A stretch of 64,000 bases of DNA from Paenibacillus segetis (GTDB lineage Bacteria; Bacillota; Bacilli; Paenibacillales; Paenibacillaceae): contig NZ_BMFT01000004.1 in assembly GCF_014639155.1 (NCBI RefSeq), positions 62,001-126,000 of the forward strand, written 5' to 3'. The notes beneath the pieces were generated by a model that saw only the letters and a list, made by a program, of their open reading frames with translations, was not told the origin of the DNA and made no database searches. The translations under genes and the position numbers were made by a program. This document shows, piece by piece, positions 29,101 through 37,502 of this stretch. The first letter of the stretch is position 1. Each line of letters opens with the position of its first letter.

Positions 29101-29120
29101 ATCGTTTCCGTGGAAACCAT
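29101..29120. promoter_or_regulatory. MarR-type operator 2
   Basis: ATCGTTTCCGTGGAAACCAT differs from operator 1 at two positions. It abuts the TATAAT at 29123-29128, the likely -10 of the MarR gene. The centres of the two sites are 47 bp apart. Confidence 0.8.
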
Positions 29121-29154
29121 GATATAATGAAAAGAAAAAAGGTAGGCTTGCCTT

Positions 29155-29643
29155 ATGCCAGATATGAATGATGATTTGCTTCAGCTCAAAAACCGCATCG
29201 AAAAGTCAGTGTACCGGATCCTCATCAGCGAAACCGACGAGGACCAAGATCGGCTTTGGCTCATGGAGCATATCTCCGACGACCGGCTAAAAAAGCTGCT
29301 GCCTCGCCTATCCGTCTCAAGCCTGCATGTTTTGGACGTCATCAATACGCATGAAGGCATTAAAGGGATCGATATCGCCCGCGATATGGAGATAACCAAA
29401 GGCGCAGTCTCCAAAATTACCCGCAAATTGCTGGATCAGGGCCTGATTCGGAAAACCCAGCTACCGGACAACCTCAAAGAAATTTATTTCTCCGTGACTC
29501 CGCTCGGCGCCGAATTAGCCGAACTTCATCGGGTATTCCACCAGGAGAAGGATCAAAAAGCGATGGAATTGTTAACAAGTTTCGATGAAGCGTCGTTGGA
29601 AATCGTGGCAGACTTTCTGGAGAAGCTGGCCAGCTTGCAATAG
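29155..29643 (+). CDS. MarR-family transcriptional regulator
   Basis: 162 residues with a winged helix at about 60-130: GIDIARDMEITKGAVSKITRKLLDQGLI is the recognition unit, followed by the wing around DNLKEIYFSVTPLG. Flanking helices give dimerisation. The ATG at 29155 has a weak AAAGGTAGG; ATG 29164 is an alternative. It probably represses itself and the divergent nitroreductase through the two palindromes and responds to a redox-active or aromatic compound (inference). Confidence 0.92.
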   Translation: MPDMNDDLLQLKNRIEKSVYRILISETDEDQDRLWLMEHISDDRLKKLLPRLSVSSLHVLDVINTHEGIKGIDIARDMEITKGAVSKITRKLLDQGLIRKTQLPDNLKEIYFSVTPLGAELAELHRVFHQEKDQKAMELLTSFDEASLEIVADFLEKLASLQ

Positions 29644-29663
29644 GGCACGGTGCTCCGATAGGG

Positions 29664-29697
29664 AACGGTTTTGCACAACCACGGTCCGCCTCCATTA
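29664..29697 (+). repeat. Decayed tmRNA-3'-end-like repeat, copy 3
   Basis: GGTTTTGCACAACCACGG then TCCGCCTCCATT. This is the closest of the three decayed copies to the true tmRNA acceptor end (CGCCTCCATT). It lies 21 bp after the MarR stop. Confidence 0.6.
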
Positions 29698-29770
29698 TAA
29701 GACTCAAAAATTAACGCCTATTACTATGGTAGAGAATTTGCTGTAACAGTTCGGTATAAAGGATATGAGA

Positions 29771-29801
29771 AGTGGGCTAATCAATTAATGATTAGCCCAC
29801 T
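29771..29801. terminator. Hairpin downstream of the MreC-like gene
   Basis: AGTGGGCTAATCA (29771-29783) pairs perfectly with TGATTAGCCCACT (29789-29801). The T run is poor on both strands, so termination is likely but not certain. Confidence 0.6.
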
Positions 29802-29857
29802 ATTCGATTTCGCTCCTATAAGGGGCATATCACTGGACACGCCTACTAACCTTTAGA

Positions 29858-30634
29858 TCAATGAACTATAAAAACATATATATCATTCGATAATGGAGGT
29901 AATTCAACTGTTGCTTGAAGCGTCAAACCAAAGCGATTAGTTGATATAGAACTGATAGTTCCAAGGCTAAAACCTGCGGGATACCTTGATTCGTCTCCTC
30001 CATTTGTTTTAACCGTGTCATTTATATTTATTGTACTATCTTTTGAAATTCTATTAATGAATGGTATATTCTCTAGAGGATCATATTCTAGTACTCCAGT
30101 TGTTGAATGTTCTCCTACTTCTACCGATATACCTTGATTTTTTAAGAATGCTTCTGAGTTTATTAGTCGTATAGTAGATGTATGGTCCTTTATCTCTGTA
30201 ACAACACCTATAAGATACTGATCGAGTGATATAACGGATTCATACTCTTTTACTCCATCTAACCTACCAAGATCAATGATAATGGATTCAACTTGTACAT
30301 TGTTTTCTAATGGTGTTTTATAATCAATAATTCTAGCGATTGGATATGAATATGAAGAAGGCAACTGTTTTTTTGCTTCAGCAGCTTTGACCAATTGCTT
30401 ATTATCGAATTCCATCATTTTTAACTTCATATCTTGAATTTTATTTAATTCAATTGACTCTTTAAGTTGTTTATTTTCTATGTATATAGATACTAAATTG
30501 AACACTTCATCCTTTAATAACGAAACATATAATTTATAATATGAAGTTGCAATCACTGACCCAGTAACAAAAACAATAACAGCAACGGCAACAATAACTT
30601 TACTCTTTTTAAGTTTTCTTTTATGCCTATACAA
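29858..30634 (-). CDS. Orphan MreC-like protein
   Basis: 258 residues. A short basic N-terminus precedes one membrane helix (about 13-31), then a coiled coil (about 40-90), then two beta domains. The C-terminus KTNGGDESRYPAGFSLGTISSI matches the MreC signature (sGxg..yP.Gi.iG.V). MreC links the cell-wall elongation machinery to MreB, but this copy stands alone without mreB or mreD, is A+T-rich and lies in the ssrA accretion zone. Start is a TTG with AGGGG about 9 nt upstream. It may be an accessory paralogue. Confidence 0.75.
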   Translation of the reverse strand: MYRHKRKLKKSKVIVAVAVIVFVTGSVIATSYYKLYVSLLKDEVFNLVSIYIENKQLKESIELNKIQDMKLKMMEFDNKQLVKAAEAKKQLPSSYSYPIARIIDYKTPLENNVQVESIIIDLGRLDGVKEYESVISLDQYLIGVVTEIKDHTSTIRLINSEAFLKNQGISVEVGEHSTTGVLEYDPLENIPFINRISKDSTININDTVKTNGGDESRYPAGFSLGTISSISTNRFGLTLQATVELPPLSNDIYVFIVH

Positions 30635-30851
30635 TTGGAATTTCCCCTTACATATTAATTGAACTAAAGAAAAGAGAGAAGATAGGCAAGAGAGTTGAAT
30701 TCTCTATAAAAGACACCTTATAGAATATTGAACCAAGTTGAAATGTTTCTGAAGAAGTAAGTGTTCGCTCTTGAGGTAATTTATACCATAATTAAATTGA
30801 TTATATCATTAATTGATATACACAATTGAATAAAGAAGGAGGTTAGATTAA

Positions 30852-30947
30852 ATGCGATGTGCTTTTTCGGGATATCCGAGCAACAAATCTACTTCTGCTG
30901 GCCCCATAAATGCAGGATACTGGACACCCGAATGGGTGTTTTTTTAA
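30852..30947 (+). CDS. Possible 31-residue peptide
   Basis: ATG with an excellent ribosome-binding site (GAAGGAGG, 7-8 nt spacing) opens a frame reading MRCAFSGYPSNKSTSAG, continuing to PEWVFF. The stop lies inside the T run of a terminator hairpin. Ending inside a terminator is odd for a gene. It may be a remnant or a leader peptide. No family is recognised. Confidence 0.3.
   Translation: MRCAFSGYPSNKSTSAGPINAGYWTPEWVFF
30924..30946 (+). terminator. Intrinsic terminator
   Basis: ACACCC-GAAT-GGGTGT followed by seven T. A short ssrA-flank-like string TTTTGGAGCACATA follows at 30981-30994. The rest of the 475-bp interval 30635-31109 shows nothing else. Confidence 0.8.
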
Positions 30948-31109
30948 TTCCTTAATTAATACCGATTTGTAGTTATAGAATTTTGGAGCACATAACTAAC
31001 AGAGCAACCAATGTACATTCAGCAAACTTTCAGTTCTATATAAGTTTTGTTTCAGAATAGAAATGTAAACTAATTGTGTACAAAATCTTTTGAAAGGAAG
31101 TGATATCGT

Positions 31110-33368
31110 ATGCTGAAGCGTACAATGTCTCTTATGCTTGTCTTCATCTTGACCATGACTAGTGTGGTGGGGATTGCTTCTGCTAGTACGGCTACGCAGG
31201 AAATCGTTATTAAACTTTCTGATACAGGAGTAACAGTTGATGGACAAGAAGCGTCAACCAGTTCATCGGCTGCTGTGTATACTGGAGCTAACATTGTATA
31301 TTATGAGGACGGACATGACAGTAGCTATGGAGAAGGTACAGATTCAGATGCGCACAGTGCGGAGGAAGCAGCCGAGCATACAGTTGTGACCATTACGAAG
31401 CCTGGAATTTATCGTGTATCAGGTAAGCTATCAAAAGGACAGCTTGCCATTGATTTAGGGGAGGATGCAGCTTCTGATCCTACAGCAGTTGTGACACTTA
31501 TTTTAGATGGAGTAGATATTACGAGTACAGTTGCTCCGGCCGTTATTTTCTACAATGTGTATGAACCATACTCAGACACGGAAGATACTAAAGGAATTGT
31601 TGATCTGAGTGAAGCAGGAGCCCAAGTTGTATTGGCAGATGATTCTGTTAATACTGTAAACGGTGCTTATGTCGCACGAATTTATAAAGAAGGTACAACG
31701 AAAAAGCTGCATAAATATGATGGGACCTTCTATTCTAAAATGTCCATGAACATTTCTGGAGAAGCTAAAGGAACGGGAGAGCTACACATTACTGCTACTA
31801 ACGAAGGGCTCGACTCTGAGCTGCACTTAGCTCTCAATGGTGGGAAGGTGTATATTAAGTCTCAAGATGATGGAATCAATACGAATGAGGATGGAATTTC
31901 GGTTACAAGTATCAATGGTGGCTATCTTCACGTGAATGCAGGTCTAGGAGCTGAAGGGGATGGGATTGACTCCAATGGCTACTTAACGATTAACGGTGGA
32001 ACTATTGTTACTATGGCTAACGACCGTAGCCCTGACGGTGGTATTGATGCTGATAGTGATATTATCATTAACGGCGGGACAGTGATTGCACTTGGAACGC
32101 GTAATGATGCGTCTTCTTCTACTTCTAAGCAGCCGTTCATTGAGTTATCTTTTGCTACGACACAAGCGAAGGGAAGTACGATCAAATTAACAGACGCGGA
32201 AGGTAATGAGGTCCTAAATCATACTGCGGAAAAGAACTTTCAAAGCGTAACGTTTTCATCTGCTGACCTTAAACTCAATACTGAATATCATCTGTACATT
32301 AATGGTGTAGAGCAACAATATACAGGAAATTCTTTTGGTATGATGGGTGGCGGCTTTGGCGGTAACCGACCTAGTGGTGATAACGGACAAGCTGGACAAG
32401 GAACTCCTCCAACGGGAGAACGTCCAGAAAAGCCAGAGGGCACGCGTCCTGAAATGCCTGAAGGAACGACACCTCCTGAACTTCCTGATGGTATGCAGGG
32501 AATGCCGGAAGGAGGCTTTAATCCAGGTGGACAAAACACAACTGAAAATGGAGAAGGCTCTACAGCATTCGTATTAACGGATTCTGTTCATAGCTTTTCA
32601 GGTATTTCCGAGGCAACTGACAATAGCGATAAAACAAAAGTTACCTTTACTGTTAATGGCGGTGCTGGCATTCAAAGTGTAGCTTCGGGTGAAAGTATTA
32701 TATTTGAGGGAGTTACAGCAAGTGCAGATGTTCCTGAAAGTGATATTCAGCTAACCGTAACAGATGTACCTTCAGAGAACTATTCTGAAACGTATCTTTT
32801 ATCTGAGTTGAAAGGTGATTTATCCAAGATTATGCCCGAGGAGGATGGACAATACCGTCTGACCATTGCGGTAGTGTCTTCAAACGAAACATACACTGGG
32901 GTATCACAATGGCAATTTGCAATTGGTGTACTACCTTTCACGGATGTGCAGCCAAATGACGCTTCTTATAATGCCATTAAGACTTTGTATGAAAAGGGAA
33001 TTATGATTGGGACGAGCTCGACGCAGTTTTCGCCAACTTCACCAGTAACACGCGCAACTGCGATTACAACTCTTGGTAGACTTCTCAATATAGAGCAAAC
33101 TGAATCTAGCTCCTTCAATGATGTTGTGAAAAATAGCTGGTATAGTGGATATGTTGGTTGGGCTGTGGAAAATGGACTTGTTATTGGCGATGGAAACGGG
33201 AATTTCATACCAAATGCTAATCTGACTGCTGAGCAGATGAAGCTTGTTATATCGAGATATGTAGAATTGAGTGGATTAGATATTTCAGTAGACGATCTCT
33301 TCCCAGATACGCTTACGGGTACAATGACTCGTGCAGAGCTTGCGACTCTATTAAGTAAGTTACTATAA
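31110..33368 (+). CDS. Secreted Cthe_2159-like carbohydrate-binding protein with SLH domains
   Basis: 752 residues: signal peptide (1-26, ending IASAS), then a beta-helix region of the DUF4353/Cthe_2159 family (about 35-400) with repeated Gly-Asp-Gly-Ile turns (SQDDGINTNEDGISVTSINGGY, EGDGIDSNGYLTINGG, GGIDADSDIIINGGTV). Cthe_2159 binds cellulose and pectin-like polymers. A Gly/Pro/Glu-rich linker (about 410-475; PTGERPEKPEGTRPEMPEG) follows, then a beta domain and two to three SLH repeats (from about 610). Ribosome-binding site GAAAGGAAG fits the ATG. Probable role: wall-anchored polysaccharide binding. Confidence 0.88.
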   Translation: MLKRTMSLMLVFILTMTSVVGIASASTATQEIVIKLSDTGVTVDGQEASTSSSAAVYTGANIVYYEDGHDSSYGEGTDSDAHSAEEAAEHTVVTITKPGIYRVSGKLSKGQLAIDLGEDAASDPTAVVTLILDGVDITSTVAPAVIFYNVYEPYSDTEDTKGIVDLSEAGAQVVLADDSVNTVNGAYVARIYKEGTTKKLHKYDGTFYSKMSMNISGEAKGTGELHITATNEGLDSELHLALNGGKVYIKSQDDGINTNEDGISVTSINGGYLHVNAGLGAEGDGIDSNGYLTINGGTIVTMANDRSPDGGIDADSDIIINGGTVIALGTRNDASSSTSKQPFIELSFATTQAKGSTIKLTDAEGNEVLNHTAEKNFQSVTFSSADLKLNTEYHLYINGVEQQYTGNSFGMMGGGFGGNRPSGDNGQAGQGTPPTGERPEKPEGTRPEMPEGTTPPELPDGMQGMPEGGFNPGGQNTTENGEGSTAFVLTDSVHSFSGISEATDNSDKTKVTFTVNGGAGIQSVASGESIIFEGVTASADVPESDIQLTVTDVPSENYSETYLLSELKGDLSKIMPEEDGQYRLTIAVVSSNETYTGVSQWQFAIGVLPFTDVQPNDASYNAIKTLYEKGIMIGTSSTQFSPTSPVTRATAITTLGRLLNIEQTESSSFNDVVKNSWYSGYVGWAVENGLVIGDGNGNFIPNANLTAEQMKLVISRYVELSGLDISVDDLFPDTLTGTMTRAELATLLSKLL

Positions 33369-33395
33369 TCGATAGGTTCAAATCCCAAGTGTCAT

Positions 33396-33430
33396 CAAAA
33401 ACACCATTCGTATAAGGATGGTGTTTTTGG
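33396..33430. terminator. Bidirectional terminator
   Basis: AAAAACACCAT (33397-33407) pairs with ATGGTGTTTTT (33418-33428) between convergent genes. Confidence 0.85.
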
Positions 33431-33445
33431 TGTGAGAACCGACTT

Positions 33446-33790
33446 CTATGAATTTGATTTATGTAGTAGTTCTTTTATTTCATGAAGTTGTTCTTCAGTC
33501 ATTTGTTGTGATTGATGAATTGTATTTAGCTTATCTTCTATCTTTTCTAATCGAAGTTGAGTTTCATTTTGAATTTTCTCGGTATCTTTTTGTACTTTGG
33601 AGTTATCCATGACGACTAAAATGGTAAGGCCTGCACTAAAGATCGTTAATCCTCTAGCTATTTGATTTAAATCTAGTTGATTAATGGCAAATAGGCAATC
33701 AGCAAATCCTGCACCTATGAATAGGCCACCGATAGTTACAATCCCATTCCATTTCCATTTGTCTGAAATAATATTTAATGTGTGTTTCAT
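33446..33790 (-). CDS. Small membrane protein with coiled-coil tail
   Basis: 114 residues with two membrane helices (about 15-35 and 45-62; IVTIGGLFIGAGFADCLFA, GLTIFSAGLTILVVM) and a C-terminal coiled coil (about 68-112; KIQNETQLRLEKIEDKLNTI). AAGGAG lies 8 nt before the ATG. No family recognised. A topology of two membrane helices plus a cytoplasmic coiled coil suits a scaffold, but this is only inference. Confidence 0.6.
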   Translation of the reverse strand: MKHTLNIISDKWKWNGIVTIGGLFIGAGFADCLFAINQLDLNQIARGLTIFSAGLTILVVMDNSKVQKDTEKIQNETQLRLEKIEDKLNTIHQSQQMTEEQLHEIKELLHKSNS

Positions 33791-34068
33791 TAAGAGATCT
33801 CCTTCAGTAGGGTAATATAGTGGCGGTGAATATCAAAGCATATATTTATAATACATTAATTTCAAAATACCAAAAGAACGTACACCAATATAGAGAGATT
33901 TAGCATTTAGGGACCCATCGCGAAGTGCAAAAAAAGAGCTAGAAAAGAATAAGTCGCTGCCCCCGAATTGTATTTCAATTCAAATAGATCGCATACATTT
34001 ATCTACCTATAGTCAGGAATGGAATTATAGGGATTACTGGTGATCTATCAGTTACAATTCTAGTTGAT
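33791..34068. other. Gene-free A+T-rich stretch
   Basis: Upstream region of two divergent small genes. No ORF, strong promoter or repeat was recognised here apart from the hairpin that follows at 34069-34104. Confidence 0.4.
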
Positions 34069-34104
34069 CTCGCATTCTCTATAGTAACTTATTAAGAATG
34101 CGAG
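34069..34104 (+). promoter_or_regulatory. Hairpin overlapping the ribosome-binding site of a small gene
   Basis: CTCGCATTCT (34069-34078) pairs perfectly with AGAATGCGAG (34095-34104). The 3' arm includes the first three bases of the GAGGTG ribosome-binding site (34102-34107) that serves the ATG at 34114. Folding would partly hide the site. Confidence 0.55.
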
Positions 34105-34113
34105 GTGATATAT

Positions 34114-34341
34114 ATGACTTGCATAAGAACTGATGTGGTAACTATTAGGTTTAGACGCAGCACAGTAACTGGACGCAGAATTATCACAGCCGTCAGTATA
34201 ATAGGAAGTGCTAGACCGTGTAACCGATTCTTGGTTATCGGTAGACGTGTGATTTTTGCTGAACGTTGTCTTTTGATGCACGGATTTCGTCTTGTGACAT
34301 CCAGACGGAATACTCTGGTTTTTGAACGCAGGATCTTCTAA
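34114..34341 (+). CDS. Small arginine-rich protein
   Basis: 75 residues, very basic (TGRRIITAVSIIGS, VIGRRVIFAERC, SRRNTLVFERRIF), with three Cys. GAGGTG is 6 nt before the ATG and a strong terminator follows the stop, so it forms a complete small transcription unit. The complementary strand also carries a Ser-rich open frame (34060-34344), but without a ribosome-binding site. No family recognised; the regular spacing of Arg-Arg pairs suggests nucleic-acid or polyanion binding, not proven. Confidence 0.45.
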   Translation: MTCIRTDVVTIRFRRSTVTGRRIITAVSIIGSARPCNRFLVIGRRVIFAERCLLMHGFRLVTSRRNTLVFERRIF

Positions 34342-34344
34342 CAA

Positions 34345-34388
34345 AAAGAAGCGGCAACTCTAAAATGAGTTTCCGCTTCTTTCTTTTT
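34345..34388. terminator. Terminator after the small Arg-rich gene
   Basis: AAAAGAAGCGG and the complementary CCGCTTCTTTCTTTT enclose a second stem AACTC/GAGTT, with T-rich tail. The 147 bp to the next gene (34389-34535) are G+C-rich and carry an unidentified open frame without a ribosome-binding site. Confidence 0.8.
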
Positions 34389-34535
34389 GAGGATCGGTAA
34401 CACCCTTGCTGGGCATTATATCGGTCCGGAACTGCTGCTGTGGATGTTGCTTCTTGCGTTGGCGGGTTGTATCCTTAAGTCGGTGCAGGGCGCGAGCTTT
34501 TTGACTCGCAGCTTGATATTAGAGCGTTACAAGGT

Positions 34536-37502
34536 CTACTTCGCCAACAGGTTGTACAGCACTTGCGCCATTTCCGACCTTGTAGTCGTGCTTGTAGGGG
34601 TGAGCTTTCCGGTGTTGCCATCGATGGTTCCCGTTTCAACCAGTAGTGTCATGGCTTCTTTCGCCCAAGAGTCGATCAAGCCGGCATCGGTGAAATCAGA
34701 GATCGTCTTGCCGGAATTACCTTGCGGCAATTCTCCGATGAGCTTCAAGGCATTATAGAGCAGAGTGAACATTTCCTGGCGCGTGATTTCCTTTTCCGGT
34801 ACGAACTTATTGTTGCCCGTGCCTGAGGATATGCCGAGCCGTTTTGCCGCTGCAAGATAACCGGTATAGTATGTGTTGCCGGCGTCGGAGAAGTTATCCG
34901 TCGGATTAGTATCCGCAGCTATACCATATGACTTCATCAGCATGACAAGGAAATCCCCACGGATCAGTTTTTTATCTGGATAATAATTCCCGTTGCTTGT
35001 GCCTGTGGTAATCTCTCTTGCGGCAATAAAGGAAACGGCTTCGCTAAACCAAGTGCCTGCCGCCACATCCTTAAAGCTAACTTGATTGTAGCTTACAGCG
35101 TAGTTGCTGAAATGGGTGGTGGAGAAGGTCACGGTTTGTGTGACTGGGTCATAGCGCCCGTTTGGTACAGAGATCGCCTTGCCACTGTCGTCGATGTACC
35201 AGATGACAATGCTTTCTGGGTGTACAAGTTCGGTCGCTGTTGGTGTATAGGGTATGGATATAATGACCGGTGCCTTGGAATTATTCCACTCGATCTGCTT
35301 TCCGTCTATACTCATTGCCAATTGGATCAACGGTCTAGTACCTATTGCTGTGTTTACGCTGTCAGGCAGATCTGATCTATCGCCTTGACCAATGGTAATT
35401 TCGGCTTTGTGCCCTTCCATCCCCTCCATACTTGACAACATATTCGTTGGAAGGGTTATGCCGCCTATATTGGTGTTGAAGACCAACGTACCTTTTCTAT
35501 CTGGCGTGGACAGGTAATCAGCAGGAATCCCCAGTGTATAGGTATTCACTCCAGGGATGGCCGGCATGTTGATAACAATCGGTTGTTCACCTTTGGATAT
35601 ATATTCTGTCACAGTTCCCAAGTCTACCGCAGCGCTGCCGACATACCTATTTGTAATGATAGGTAGGGTGGTTCCTGATATACCGGTTACTGAAACATCC
35701 GCATAATAAGTCGATGTGACAGGGGGATTAATGTTACTGCTATTGCTACTACTACCGCTACCACTACCGCCTCCACCATTGTACTTCCACTTAGCAAATA
35801 GGGTTAAGTCACCAGTTACAGTGTCTATGTTGAAATCCCATGCGTTAGCATATGATGATTCCTTATACCAGCCAACAAATGTATAGCCTGATAATGTAGG
35901 CGTGGCCGGTGCGCTTATTGTGGATCCTGAGGTAACGGCGCTTATATTTGATACAGAACTACCACCCTGAGAATCAAAGGTGATCGTATAGGTTAAGGAT
36001 GGGGGAGTTACCGTTACCGATGCCGAATTGTTGCTTGTGCCTGGGTCGAACTGGTCAGCATGCGATATAGCCGCTGTGTTTGTTTGCGCATTCGGCGAGA
36101 CAACGATAGCTTGAAGCGTGAGAGTTTCAGTCGAAGCTACTGGGACGGTTCCGACAGTCCAAACTCCTGTTGTTGATGCATATGTTCCTTGACTTGGCGT
36201 TGCAGAAACGAATGTCAGACCGGCAGGCAGCAAATCGGTTACAACCACACCTGTAGCATTGTCAGGCCCATTATTTGTGACAGCGACGGTGAAGGTTATC
36301 GTGTCTCCAACATTTGGTGTTGCGTTACTCACCGTATTTGTAATAGCGAGGTCAGCCTCTGTCTGTTTGAGAGTGGGTGTTACAGTAGCTGATGACGTAT
36401 TGTTACCTGTGTTTGGGTCGAGCTGGTCAGCGTGCGATATAGTCGCTGTGTTTGTTTGCGCATTCGGTGAAACAACCATAGCTTGGAGCGTGAGAGACGC
36501 ATTTGAAACTACTGTGACTGTTCCGACAGTCCAAGCTCCTGTTACGGAATTGTAGGTTCCTTGACTTGGAGTTGCAGAAATAAATGTGAGACCGGCTGGT
36601 AGCAAATCGGTTACAACGACACCTGTAGCACTGTCAGGCCCATTATTTGTGACAGCGACGGTGAAGGTTATCGTGTCTCCAATATTCGGTGTTGCGTTAC
36701 TCACCGTACTTGTAATGGCGAGGTCTGCCTCTGCCTGTTTGGGAGTTACCGTAACAGAACAGTCGCTGGAAGAGGTGGAAGTGATGTTGTTAGAATCACC
36801 TGAGTAGAGTACATACCAGGTATACGTGCCGGTTACCGCATCTGAGGGGGTAAGTGTGAATCCTGTTGGAGTTGTATAAGTTCCATTTCCGTTAACGGCG
36901 ACTGTCTCAGTATCAACAACGGCTCCGCCGGGAGCATGCAGATTGAACGTAATCGTACCGGTCGGGTAATACCCTCCGGCTAAATCCACGGAAGACTTGA
37001 GCACGGTGGAAAACGATCCGACCGTGGCGGAGGTGGTGGTGGCGGCGTTGGTTGCAAGGGTAGTATCTGCTGCGTAAACGGTAGTTTGAATTTGATTACT
37101 GACAGCATTATTGCCTGAATTAACATCATCATCGGTATAGGTTGCAGCCCAGGTATACGTGCCGGCTATTAATCCAGCAGTGGGAAGAGTGGTTGATACA
37201 GTAAATGACTTATTCCCAGTGACATAAAGGGAACTAGTTAATACACCGCCGCTGGGTGTAGTTAGTGTAGTCTCAATCGAGCCTGTAGGGGCGGCCCCCC
37301 CAGTAAAAGTCACGTTCGCAGAGAGCGTAACGGTACCGCTGCTGGGCAGCGTTACGTTGGAGGTTGTAGTAGTAATAACAAGTGACGGAGTGGCTGCAGA
37401 AACCGTGCCGGTTACAGGAAGTGCTATTGCAAGTATCATTAATAATGCAAGTATTTTTCGTAGACTCATAGTTGCTTTAAATAGTTTCCTTTTATTTTCC
37501 AT
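34536..37502 (-). CDS. Large SLH surface protein with DUF11 and InlB-type repeats
   Basis: 988 residues: signal peptide (1-36), Ig-like beta domains (about 37-250), two near-identical DUF11 domains (about 258-505; EADLAIT.TVSNATPN.GDTITFTVAVTNNGPD), a Listeria-Bacteroides/InlB B-type repeat (about 508-575; TITFDSQGGSSVSNISAV, GYTFVGWY), a Gly/Ser linker, a beta domain and three SLH repeats (about 810-988). It should be wall-anchored and probably acts in adhesion or as structural surface protein; no catalytic motif is seen. AAGGCGG precedes the ATG. It is the third SLH protein within 18 kb. Confidence 0.9.
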   Translation of the reverse strand: MENKRKLFKATMSLRKILALLMILAIALPVTGTVSAATPSLVITTTTSNVTLPSSGTVTLSANVTFTGGAAPTGSIETTLTTPSGGVLTSSLYVTGNKSFTVSTTLPTAGLIAGTYTWAATYTDDDVNSGNNAVSNQIQTTVYAADTTLATNAATTTSATVGSFSTVLKSSVDLAGGYYPTGTITFNLHAPGGAVVDTETVAVNGNGTYTTPTGFTLTPSDAVTGTYTWYVLYSGDSNNITSTSSSDCSVTVTPKQAEADLAITSTVSNATPNIGDTITFTVAVTNNGPDSATGVVVTDLLPAGLTFISATPSQGTYNSVTGAWTVGTVTVVSNASLTLQAMVVSPNAQTNTATISHADQLDPNTGNNTSSATVTPTLKQTEADLAITNTVSNATPNVGDTITFTVAVTNNGPDNATGVVVTDLLPAGLTFVSATPSQGTYASTTGVWTVGTVPVASTETLTLQAIVVSPNAQTNTAAISHADQFDPGTSNNSASVTVTPPSLTYTITFDSQGGSSVSNISAVTSGSTISAPATPTLSGYTFVGWYKESSYANAWDFNIDTVTGDLTLFAKWKYNGGGGSGSGSSSNSSNINPPVTSTYYADVSVTGISGTTLPIITNRYVGSAAVDLGTVTEYISKGEQPIVINMPAIPGVNTYTLGIPADYLSTPDRKGTLVFNTNIGGITLPTNMLSSMEGMEGHKAEITIGQGDRSDLPDSVNTAIGTRPLIQLAMSIDGKQIEWNNSKAPVIISIPYTPTATELVHPESIVIWYIDDSGKAISVPNGRYDPVTQTVTFSTTHFSNYAVSYNQVSFKDVAAGTWFSEAVSFIAAREITTGTSNGNYYPDKKLIRGDFLVMLMKSYGIAADTNPTDNFSDAGNTYYTGYLAAAKRLGISSGTGNNKFVPEKEITRQEMFTLLYNALKLIGELPQGNSGKTISDFTDAGLIDSWAKEAMTLLVETGTIDGNTGKLTPTSTTTRSEMAQVLYNLLAK
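36005..36748 (-). repeat. Tandem 372-bp repeat encoding two DUF11 domains
   Basis: Two adjacent copies with a period of exactly 372 bp (124 codons). For example, the string beginning TTATTTGTGACAGCGACGG occurs at 36271 and 36643. Long blocks are identical, indicating recent duplication or gene conversion. Confidence 0.85.

Noticed and set aside
33373..33394. tRNA T-arm-like string GGTTCAAATCCC after the Cthe_2159-like gene
   Set aside because: No acceptor stem or other tRNA parts are nearby. It may be another worn att site but the match is too short to claim.
34060..34344. 94-residue Ser-rich minus-strand frame opposite the Arg-rich gene
   Set aside because: TTG start without a ribosome-binding site; the plus-strand frame has a site and a terminator.
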